Source: Noviherbaspirillum sp. UKPF54 (GTDB lineage: Bacteria > Pseudomonadota > Gammaproteobacteria > Burkholderiales > Burkholderiaceae_D). From it: 64,000 bases of DNA. Both the position numbers and the translations under genes were made by a program. Positions 7,104 through 14,874 of this stretch are shown one piece after another. The DNA lies in NCBI RefSeq assembly GCF_007874125.1, contig NZ_CP040128.1, positions 4,154,001 through 4,218,000 on the forward strand, read 5' to 3'. A model generated the notes under the pieces. It was not told the DNA's origin and ran no database searches. It saw nothing but the letters and a program-made list of their open reading frames with translations. The first letter of the stretch is position 1. The number at the start of each line of letters is the position of its first letter.

Positions 7104-9947
7104 ATGCATCAACTTGAAAATCCCGTGATCGCGCTCGCCGAGCCGCAAGATATTTCCACAGAAGTATTGATCGAGAAATACGCGAAAGGCGACGAGACCA
7201 CCATCGAGCAGGTGCAGACGCGCGTGTCGTCCGCGCTGGCCGAGGTCGAGCCGCAGAAAACCCGCAAGAAGCACGCCGAGGAATTCCTGTGGGCGATGCA
7301 GAACGGCTTCATCCCCGCCGGGCGCGTCTCCAGCGCCGCCGGCACCGGCTTGCAGACCACGCTGATCAACTGCTTCGTGCAGCCGGTGGGCGACTCCATC
7401 ACCGAAGACGCCGCCGGCAAGCCCGGCATCTACCGCGCACTGGCGCAGGCGGCCGAAACGATGCGCCGCGGCGGCGGCGTCGGCTACAACTTTTCCGCGA
7501 TCCGCCCCAAGGGCGCGATGGTGAAGGGCACCGGCAGCAGCGCCTCCGGGCCGATTTCGTACATGAAGGTATTCGACCGTTCCTGCGAAACCGTCGAGTC
7601 GGCCGGCGCCCGCCGTGGCGCGCAGATGGCGGTGCTCAACGTCGACCACCCGGATATCTTCGACTTCATCACCGTCAAGCAGGAAAAGGGACAGCTCAAC
7701 AACTTCAACGTGTCGGTCGGCGTGACCGACGCCTTCATGCGCGCGGTGGAAACCGACGGTGAGTTCGAACTGGCGCACGTGACCGAGCCCAACAATGACA
7801 TCAAGAGCCGCGGCGCCTACCGCCGCGACGACGGCAAGTGGGTGTACCGCAAGATCCGTGCGCGCGAGGTGTGGGACCTGGTCATGAAGAGCACCTATGC
7901 CGCGGCCGAACCGGGCGTGCTCTACCTCGACCGCATCAACGGCGAAAACAACCTCGCGTACTGCGAAGTCATCGAAGCGACCAACCCCTGCGGCGAGCAG
8001 CCGCTGCCGGACTACGGCTGCTGCTGCCTGGGCAGCCTGAATCTGAACGCCTATGTAAAAGACCCGTTCTCCGACGCCGCGAGGTTCGACTTCGACCTGC
8101 TGGCGAAGGTGACCAAGATCGCCGTGCGCATGCTCGATAACGTGCTGATCGCCACCAAGTGGCCGCTGCCGGAGCAGGCGCGCGAAGCCGACGCCAAGCG
8201 CCGCCTGGGTCTGGGCTTCACCGGCTTGGGCGATGCGCTGATCATGCTCGGCGTGCGCTACGACACCGACGAAGGCCGCGCGCTGGCCGGCGAGATCTCG
8301 CGCGTGATGCGCGACGCCGCCTATGAAAGCTCAGTCGAGCTGGCCAAGGAGCGCGGCGCCTTCCCGCTGTTCGACGCCGACAAGTACCTGGTGGGTGGCT
8401 TCGCCTCGCGCCTGCCGGAAGAACTGAAGCAGCAGATCAAGAAGCACGGCATCCGCAATTCGCACCTGACCTCGATCGCGCCGACCGGCACCATTTCGCT
8501 CGCCTTCGCCGACAATGCCTCCAACGGCATCGAGCCGCCTTTCTCCTGGTTCTACAACCGCACCAAGCGCATGCCCGACGGCAGCAAGAAGGATTACACC
8601 GTCGAAGACCACGCCTACCGCGTCTACCGCGCGCTCGGCCACGATACCGCCAAGCTGCCGGAAGCCTTTGTCTCGGCGCTCGAGATTTCCGCCACCGACC
8701 ACATGCTGATGGTCGCCGCCGTCGCACCGTATATCGACGCCGCGATCTCCAAGACCGTGAACGTGCCGGAAGATTATCCTTACGATGAATTCCAGGATTT
8801 GTACCTGCAGGCGTGGAAGAAGGGTTTGAAAGGCATCACCACCTATCGCCCCAACAGCGTGCTCGGCGCCGTATTGTCGGTCCCGGCCGCCGCCGCCAAT
8901 CCGCAGCCGATGATCCTGCCCGAACAAGACAAGCGTCTGGTACTGAAGGAGCTTGCCACCAAGCCCGTGCTGGCCTCGCTGCGCTGGCCGTCGCGCCCGG
9001 GCTTGCCGGCCGGTGCCTCGGCCTGGATCAGCGAAATCATCGACACGCCGCAGGGCGAATTCGCGGTAGGCGTGTCCGACAAGGGCAACATGCCGTTCGA
9101 AGTCTGGGTGCTCGGTGGCCAGCCGCCGCGCGGCCTCGACGCCATCGCCAAGACCCTGTCGACCGACATGCGCGCCAACGACCGCGGCTGGATGCGCCGC
9201 CGCCTGGCCTTGCTGGCCAACGCCTACGGCGACCCGTTTAACATGCCGATGCCGCCCAACGGCCAGATGGTGCAGGTGCCCAGCGTGATCGCCGCCTTCG
9301 CCAAGCTGGTCGAATGGCGCTACAACCAGCTGGGCGCGCTCGACAAGCAGGACAACGAAGCGACTCCGGTGCTCGACGCGCTGTTCGCGCCGCACGAACC
9401 CAAGACCGGCACCGACGGCACGCTCGCCTGGGTCGCCGACGTATGCAACCCGGCCACCGAGGACGACTTCGTGCTGATGCTGAAGGAACTGCAGATGCCC
9501 GACGGCACCCGCCGTCCGTACAGCATGTGGCTCACCGGCGGCCATCCGCATACCCTGGACGGCCTGTGCAAGCTGCTGTCGCACGACATGCGCGTGGTCG
9601 ACCCGGCCTGGATCGGCATGAAGCTGCGCAAACTCCTCAACTACGCCGAGCCGCGCGGCGACTTCCTGGCGCGCGTGCCAGGCAGCGAAAAGCAGGCCAG
9701 CTATCCGTCGACGGTTGCCTACATCGCGCAACTGGTGATCCACCGCTACGCGATGCTCGGCATCCTCACCGAAGAGGGCTTGCCGGTGAAGGCGATGGGC
9801 GTCGTCACCGACGAGCCGACTCATCCCGCCAAGCCCGCGCCGACCATGCACGGCAAGGTGTGCAAGGAATGCGGCAACGCCGCTGTGATCAAGAAGGACG
9901 GCTGCGAATTCTGCACCTCCTGCGGCGCGATCGGCGCCTGCGGCTGA
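7104..9947 (+). CDS. nrdJ: adenosylcobalamin-dependent (class II) ribonucleotide reductase
   Basis: 947 aa. Makes deoxyribonucleotides from ribonucleotides with B12 and no need for oxygen. The active-site signature NPCGEQPLPDYGCCCLGSLN carries the thiyl-radical cysteine and the Asn/Glu pair. A partner redox cysteine is near residue 90 (LINCFVQP), and GLGFTGLGDALIMLG and APTGTISLAF are also conserved. After the catalytic barrel come two similar modules (FEVWVLGGQPPRGLDAIAKTL and PYSMWLTGGHPHTLDGLCKLL), and the C-terminus is a zinc-ribbon-like CKECGN...CEFCTSCG that probably re-reduces the active site. AGGAG lies 6 bases before ATG. The upstream FNR-type box fits use at low oxygen. No B12 riboswitch is visible. 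Confidence 0.95.
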   Translation: MHQLENPVIALAEPQDISTEVLIEKYAKGDETTIEQVQTRVSSALAEVEPQKTRKKHAEEFLWAMQNGFIPAGRVSSAAGTGLQTTLINCFVQPVGDSITEDAAGKPGIYRALAQAAETMRRGGGVGYNFSAIRPKGAMVKGTGSSASGPISYMKVFDRSCETVESAGARRGAQMAVLNVDHPDIFDFITVKQEKGQLNNFNVSVGVTDAFMRAVETDGEFELAHVTEPNNDIKSRGAYRRDDGKWVYRKIRAREVWDLVMKSTYAAAEPGVLYLDRINGENNLAYCEVIEATNPCGEQPLPDYGCCCLGSLNLNAYVKDPFSDAARFDFDLLAKVTKIAVRMLDNVLIATKWPLPEQAREADAKRRLGLGFTGLGDALIMLGVRYDTDEGRALAGEISRVMRDAAYESSVELAKERGAFPLFDADKYLVGGFASRLPEELKQQIKKHGIRNSHLTSIAPTGTISLAFADNASNGIEPPFSWFYNRTKRMPDGSKKDYTVEDHAYRVYRALGHDTAKLPEAFVSALEISATDHMLMVAAVAPYIDAAISKTVNVPEDYPYDEFQDLYLQAWKKGLKGITTYRPNSVLGAVLSVPAAAANPQPMILPEQDKRLVLKELATKPVLASLRWPSRPGLPAGASAWISEIIDTPQGEFAVGVSDKGNMPFEVWVLGGQPPRGLDAIAKTLSTDMRANDRGWMRRRLALLANAYGDPFNMPMPPNGQMVQVPSVIAAFAKLVEWRYNQLGALDKQDNEATPVLDALFAPHEPKTGTDGTLAWVADVCNPATEDDFVLMLKELQMPDGTRRPYSMWLTGGHPHTLDGLCKLLSHDMRVVDPAWIGMKLRKLLNYAEPRGDFLARVPGSEKQASYPSTVAYIAQLVIHRYAMLGILTEEGLPVKAMGVVTDEPTHPAKPAPTMHGKVCKECGNAAVIKKDGCEFCTSCGAIGACG

Positions 9948-9960
9948 GTAACGGTTAAAA

Positions 9961-10006
9961 CCCGGCCTGCCCATGCTCCGGCAAACGGAGTGCGGGCGGG
10001 GCCGGG
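9961..10006 (+). terminator. long GC-rich hairpin after nrdJ
   Basis: Starting 13 bases after the nrdJ stop, CCCGGCC pairs with GGCCGGG. Inside it, TGCCC/GGGC and CTCCG/CGGAG continue the stem around a GCAAA-type loop. This is a very stable hairpin but lacks a T-run, so it may be a Rho-linked 3' end or an RNA-stabilising structure rather than a strict intrinsic terminator. Confidence 0.5.
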
Positions 10007-10134
10007 CATTCGCCATGCGCGGCTGAACGGCTAGCGACTGGATGGCGCGAATCAACGCATCACGATAGCCGCGTGAATTTCAGCCGAACCGCATCGGCGC
10101 CGCGTTCGCCGTCCGGTGGCAACAGGAGCAATGA

Positions 10135-12114
10135 ATGTATCCGGAACGTGTAGCGAAAGCGCTTCAGCGCGCACAAGCCAACCTGAATGCGGGCGACGCG
10201 CACGCTGCGCTCGTTGACCTGGAAAAGGCCGTCCAAAAATTCCCCAAGGGCTTCCAGTGCTGGCTCCTGTATGGGCAAGCGAAGGGGTATCTTGGCGATC
10301 ACGCCGGCGCGGAGCAATGCTTCAGGAGGGCCGTGGCGATTCTGCCCAGGGATATCAACGGATGGAACTGCCTCGGCTTGTCCTATTCCGCGCGCGGCAT
10401 GTTCCAGCCGGCGGCGGATGCGTTTTCCAAGGCGGTCATGTGCGCGCCGCTCGCGCATTCCGACATTTACCATAACCTCGGCTCCGCGCTGCTCGAACTT
10501 GGCCGCTACCAGGAAGCGGCCACCGTTTATGAAGAAACGATTCCGCGCAAGGACACGGGCGACCTGTGGGCATTGCTCGCCATGTGCTACAAGGGCATGG
10601 AGCGTTACCAAGATGCGCTGCAAGCCAACCTGAAAGCGCTCGAACGCGGCATAACGGGCTACACGATTCACCTGAATCTCAGCAGCTGCTACAGCGTTCT
10701 CAAGGACTTCGACAGCGCGGCAGCGCACGCCCGGGCGGCCCTCGACGCCAAGCCTGGCGACGATGCCGCGCTCCTCAATCTCGGCCTCGCCCAGATCGAG
10801 GCGGGCCGCCTTGGGGACGGCTTGCTCAGCTTGTCGCAATGCGCGCGGCCGGATGCCGGCGCGGCACGCTTGCTGGCCCAGCAATATATCGACCCGGTGG
10901 ACCCCCGGGCATTGCGCGAGGCGCATGAAGCCGCGACGGCGGCGCTGACGGCGGGTATCGAAGCACGCCATATCGCCAGGGAGCTGAAGCCGGGCGAGCG
11001 GCTGCGCGTGGGTTTCGTCTCGGGCGACTTGCGGCTGCACCCGGTCGCATTCTTCCTCGAAGGCTTGATGGCGTGGCTCGACCGCAGCCAGCTGGAAGTG
11101 TTCGTGTACTCGGAAGTGCGCAAGCCGGACGAGGTGACCGAGCGGTTCCGGCAAATGGGCGACCATTGGCGGGAAACCGCCGGCCTTGGAGACGATGCAT
11201 TCGTTGAGCGGGTGGACCTGGATGCATTGCATGTTCTCGTCGATCTCGTCGGCCATACGAACGGATCGCGGATGACGGCGTATGCGCGCCGTCTGGCGCC
11301 GGTGCAGGCAACGTATCTCGGCTATAGCGGCACGACCGGATTGCGCCAGATGGACTACGTGTTGTCGGATACGGTGCTCGTGCCGGACAGCGACGCTGAG
11401 TCGCACTACACGGAACAAGTCGTTCGGCTCGGACCGGTGCTCGCTACCTACACGCCTCCCGCCGGCACCGTGCCGGTATCGCCTTTGCCGATGGACGCCA
11501 ACGGCTATCCGACGTTCGGTTCGTTTGCGCAGCGCAAAAAAATCAGCCCTGCCACCATCGACATGTGGATTGCGACATTGAAGGCGGTGCCGGATGCAAG
11601 ACTGATGGTGATGTCGAGCGGCCTGTCGGCGGTGGCCGCACGGGAACGCTTTGCTGCCCTGTTTGCCGGCGCCGACATCGATGCGCAGCGGCTGATCCTG
11701 CGCGGCCCCGGAACGATGGAGGAATACCTGGCCGCGCATTCCCAGGTCGATGTAATTCTCGACACCATGCCGTGGAATGGGCACACCACGACGATGCACG
11801 CGCTCTGGATGGGAGTGCCGACGCTGACCGTCGACGGCGTGCACCATGCCAGCCGGCTTGGGGAATCCGTCGCGCGGGCAGCCGGGCTGGAGCGCTATGT
11901 CGTTGCGAGGCCGGCCGAGTTCCCGGCCCGCGCGGCGCAGATCGTTGGCGAGCCGGCACGGCTGCGCGAAGAACGCGCGACGATGCGAAACCGGCTCTCG
12001 ACATCGCCGCTTTTCGACCATGACGCCATGGCGAGAAGCTTCGGCGCGGCTTGTGCGGCGATGTGGAAGGCGCGGGCATCGGCGGATGCCGCTGCCGGAT
12101 CGGCGCCGATGTAG
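10135..12114 (+). CDS. TPR protein with SPINDLY/OGT-type glycosyltransferase domain (GT41)
   Basis: 659 aa. Residues 1-230 are tetratricopeptide-like helical repeats (for example AHAALVDLEKAVQKFPKG, PAADAFSKAVMCAPLAHSDIYHNLGSALLELGRYQEAATVYEE, split here only for reading). Residues about 280-640 match the GT41 catalytic region: LRVGFVSGDLRLHPVAFFLEG, DLVGHTNGSRM, GYSGTTGLRQMDYVLSD, and DTMPWNGHTTTMHALWMGVPTLT. GT41 enzymes attach GlcNAc, fucose or hexose to Ser/Thr or Asn of proteins. The protein is cytoplasmic, with no signal peptide. The start is backed by AGGAG before ATG. It precedes a transporter and a two-partner-secretion pair, which makes the exoprotein a possible substrate (inference). 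Alternative targets are flagellin or pilin, whose genes are not in this window. Confidence 0.88.
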   Translation: MYPERVAKALQRAQANLNAGDAHAALVDLEKAVQKFPKGFQCWLLYGQAKGYLGDHAGAEQCFRRAVAILPRDINGWNCLGLSYSARGMFQPAADAFSKAVMCAPLAHSDIYHNLGSALLELGRYQEAATVYEETIPRKDTGDLWALLAMCYKGMERYQDALQANLKALERGITGYTIHLNLSSCYSVLKDFDSAAAHARAALDAKPGDDAALLNLGLAQIEAGRLGDGLLSLSQCARPDAGAARLLAQQYIDPVDPRALREAHEAATAALTAGIEARHIARELKPGERLRVGFVSGDLRLHPVAFFLEGLMAWLDRSQLEVFVYSEVRKPDEVTERFRQMGDHWRETAGLGDDAFVERVDLDALHVLVDLVGHTNGSRMTAYARRLAPVQATYLGYSGTTGLRQMDYVLSDTVLVPDSDAESHYTEQVVRLGPVLATYTPPAGTVPVSPLPMDANGYPTFGSFAQRKKISPATIDMWIATLKAVPDARLMVMSSGLSAVAARERFAALFAGADIDAQRLILRGPGTMEEYLAAHSQVDVILDTMPWNGHTTTMHALWMGVPTLTVDGVHHASRLGESVARAAGLERYVVARPAEFPARAAQIVGEPARLREERATMRNRLSTSPLFDHDAMARSFGAACAAMWKARASADAAAGSAPM

Positions 12115-12189
12115 GACAATAGGGGATTCGGCCCTCGCTCCCGCAGCCAGAGCGAGGCGATTTCATCCATCAACAACCGATTCCCTCCA

Positions 12190-13143
12190 ATGAGTTACAC
12201 ACCGAGCCGCACGGTGGCCTATGGCTGCCTCGCCCTCTCCATGTCCCTGGTGGGCAGCTATGTCGCATTGTCGAAGCCGCTGGCCGTCGTCTTTCCGGTT
12301 TTCCTGCTGGCCTGGCTGCGCTTCGGCATCGGCGGGCTGGCGATGCTGCGCTGGCTGAAAAAGCCGGCGACCGAGCTGCCGCTGTCATGGCAGACCAAGA
12401 AACTGGTGTTCCTCGAATCCTTCCTCGGCAATTTCATGTTCACGATCTGCATGATCACCGGCGTCTCCATGACCAGCGCGGTATCAGCCGGCGTGATCAT
12501 GGCCACCATCCCGGCGGTGATCGCGCTGATGAGCTGGATCTTCCTGAAGGAGCGCATCGGCGCGCGCGTCTGGGCGGCGGTGGCGTGCGGCGCGCTCGGC
12601 ATCGGCCTGCTGGCGCTGGCCAAGCCGTCGCATGCGGCGGGCGACGCCCGGCAGGCGGCCTGGCTCGGCAACCTGCTCGTGTTCGCGGCGGTGCTGTGCG
12701 AGGCGTCCTACGCGGTGATCGGCAAGAAGCTCACCGTGGTGATGAGCCCCAAGCGCATCAGCGCCGTCATCAACCTGTGGGGTTTCGCGCTGATGACGCC
12801 GCTCGGGCTGTACGCGGCGATCGGCTTCGACTTCGCGCGGGTAGGGGCGGGGATGTGGCTGCTGCTGGTGTTTTATGGGCTGGCGGCGAGCGTGTGGACC
12901 GTGTGGCTGTGGATGACGGGCCTGAAGTCGGTTCCCGCCGCGCAGGCCGGCGTGTTTACCGTGATGCTGCCGGTAAGCGCGGCGCTGGTGGGCGTGGCGG
13001 TGCTTGGCGAGACGCTCTCTGGCATCCAGATGGCCGCTTTCGCCGTGTCGCTGGCCGGCATCCTGCTTGCCACTGCGCCGCAAAAGAGGGCGGGCTACGC
13101 CGTCTCCCGTCAAACCGGCGGCGTCGGAAAACAGCAGGGGTAG
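12190..13143 (+). CDS. EamA/DMT-family membrane transporter
   Basis: 317 aa with ten predicted membrane helices in two EamA halves. The second half begins near residue 155 (LGNLLVFAAVLCEASYAVIGKKL), and conserved helix-end motifs are visible (SAVSAGVIMATIPAVIALMSWIFLKERIG and PAAQAGVFTVMLPVSAALVGVAVLGE). DMT transporters move amino acids, nucleotide sugars or other metabolites; the substrate cannot be read from sequence. It starts 75 bases after the glycosyltransferase gene on the same strand, so co-expression is possible. Confidence 0.85.
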   Translation: MSYTPSRTVAYGCLALSMSLVGSYVALSKPLAVVFPVFLLAWLRFGIGGLAMLRWLKKPATELPLSWQTKKLVFLESFLGNFMFTICMITGVSMTSAVSAGVIMATIPAVIALMSWIFLKERIGARVWAAVACGALGIGLLALAKPSHAAGDARQAAWLGNLLVFAAVLCEASYAVIGKKLTVVMSPKRISAVINLWGFALMTPLGLYAAIGFDFARVGAGMWLLLVFYGLAASVWTVWLWMTGLKSVPAAQAGVFTVMLPVSAALVGVAVLGETLSGIQMAAFAVSLAGILLATAPQKRAGYAVSRQTGGVGKQQG

Positions 13144-13276
13144 CGGGTATGGCCGGCATGGAAGTGCCGCGTTAGCGAAGCGGAAAGCCTGATTTTGTTT
13201 CCTTGACGCAAGATAATTGAGAATAAAAACCACGGTGTTAGCATGGAAATAAGCATAAAAATGACCATACAGGGAT

Positions 13277-14854
13277 ATGTCCCGGCTTTCACTTATTTTC
13301 GGCGCCATGCTGATGGGGGGCGCCGCCACCGCCTGCGCTAAGGCTCCCGAACCGGTAGAGCCGCTCGCCGCGCCGACCGATAGCGCGCGCTTTCCGGTTC
13401 GCGGTTTCATCATCGATGGGAACTCGATGGTCGCCACCGAGCGCATCCTCGCTTCCCTGCGTCCCTATCTCGGTGAATCCCAACCGGCCGATGCCTTGTT
13501 GCAGGCGCACGAGACGGTGTGCCGGCTCTACGAGGAAGCCGGATATGCGATGGTGTCGGTCGAACTACCGTCCACCATCGGCCTGGACGGCATCATTCGC
13601 CTGCGGGTGCGCGAGATGGCGGTAGGCCGCGTCCATATCAGCGGCAACGAGCATTATTCCAACGCGTATTTTCGTGCCGCACTGCCGGCGCTGCAGGAAA
13701 ACCGCAGCCCCAATTTTGCGGTGCTGGCGCGCCAGCTGTTTCTGGCAAACGATCATTCGGGCCACCAGGTCGCGTTGAATTTCGCGCCCGGCGCCGAAGG
13801 CACGGCCGACGTCGACATCAAGGTCAAGGACCTCGATCCGGTGCGCGTCGCGGTCAGCGCCGACAACACCGGAACGCCCGCGACCGGGCGCAGCCGCACC
13901 ACGCTGATCGCCACCCACGCCAATTTGTGGGGCGCCGGCCATGAGGCGACCGCCGGCCTTACCACCTCGCCGGAATCGCCCGGCAGCGTTCACCAGTACA
14001 CGCTGTCGTATCAGTTGCCGTTGCCGGCACTGGGCGACCGCCTGCAGTTCGGCTACAGCTATTCCAATACCAATGCCGGCCGCGTCGATAACGCATTCTA
14101 CGTGTCGGGCCAGGGTTCGATCGCCAGCCTGCGCCTGCAGCACAACCTCATGCGCACCGCCGACACGCGCCATCTGCTCGAATTCGGCATCGAAGACAAG
14201 CGCTACAAGAATACGGTCGACTACTCCGGCACGAACCTCGGCGTGGACGTGAACGGCCGCCCGGTCAGCGTCAATTACGTGTTCGGCGCCCGCAGCGGTG
14301 CCAGCAGCATCCGGGCCAGTGTTGGCCACGTGCGCAACATTCCCGGCGGCGCGCGCAACGACGATGCGACCTACGACCGCAGCCGCCTCGGTGCGAGTGC
14401 GTCGTGGAGCGCGTGGCGCGCAAACGCCGATGTCACCGTCGTCGCGGCCTCGCAATGGAGCCTGCACAGCGTGCTCGAAACCCAGTACGCTTCCGCGCCG
14501 CTGATTTCTTCGGAACAGTTTGGCCTGGGCGGCGCGTATTCCGTGCGCGGCTTCGAGGAGCGCGAGGCCCTCGGGGACCGGGGCTGGCGTTTGAGCAACG
14601 AGGCGCTGGCGCCGGCCATCGCCGGGCAGCACCGCCTGCTCGCCTTCGTCGATGCCGGCCGGCCGTACCGGCTTAACCCGCAGCCCGGCGACACGTCCGT
14701 TGCCACGATGCTGAGCTGGGGCCTGGGCTGGCGCTGGACGCTCAAGGACTCAATATCCACGTCGCTCGACTGGGCGCGCGTGGTCAACGGAACGCTTGTC
14801 ACCCCGGCGGGCAGCAATGCGGTTCATATCAGCGCCGTTTGGCGATTCATCTAA
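13277..14854 (+). CDS. two-partner-secretion outer-membrane transporter (TpsB, ShlB/FhaC/HecB type)
   Basis: 525 aa. It has an N-terminal signal peptide, POTRA-like domains from about residue 40 (FPVRGFIIDGNSMVATERILASL, then VGRVHISGNEHYSNAYFRAALP), and a C-terminal 16-strand barrel with the conserved VRGFEERE motif of loop 6. It carries the partner exoprotein across the outer membrane. The last residues are WRFI, whereas barrels usually end exactly on Phe. A TTGACG at 13203 followed by an AT-rich patch may be the promoter. The stop lies 20 bases before the exoprotein ATG, so the two form one operon. Confidence 0.92.
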   Translation: MSRLSLIFGAMLMGGAATACAKAPEPVEPLAAPTDSARFPVRGFIIDGNSMVATERILASLRPYLGESQPADALLQAHETVCRLYEEAGYAMVSVELPSTIGLDGIIRLRVREMAVGRVHISGNEHYSNAYFRAALPALQENRSPNFAVLARQLFLANDHSGHQVALNFAPGAEGTADVDIKVKDLDPVRVAVSADNTGTPATGRSRTTLIATHANLWGAGHEATAGLTTSPESPGSVHQYTLSYQLPLPALGDRLQFGYSYSNTNAGRVDNAFYVSGQGSIASLRLQHNLMRTADTRHLLEFGIEDKRYKNTVDYSGTNLGVDVNGRPVSVNYVFGARSGASSIRASVGHVRNIPGGARNDDATYDRSRLGASASWSAWRANADVTVVAASQWSLHSVLETQYASAPLISSEQFGLGGAYSVRGFEEREALGDRGWRLSNEALAPAIAGQHRLLAFVDAGRPYRLNPQPGDTSVATMLSWGLGWRWTLKDSISTSLDWARVVNGTLVTPAGSNAVHISAVWRFI

Positions 14855-14874
14855 AAAAAAGAGGGAGAAGAAAA

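Noticed and set aside
8331..10055. Long minus-strand open frame opposite nrdJ (574 codons)
   Set aside because: Its sequence is rich in Arg, His, Gly and Ala with no domain. It mirrors the GC-rich codons of the clearly real nrdJ gene and has no ribosome-binding site.
10060..12021. Minus-strand open frame of 653 codons opposite the GT41 gene
   Set aside because: It is a codon shadow of the glycosyltransferase: low-complexity basic protein, no family signature, no start signal.
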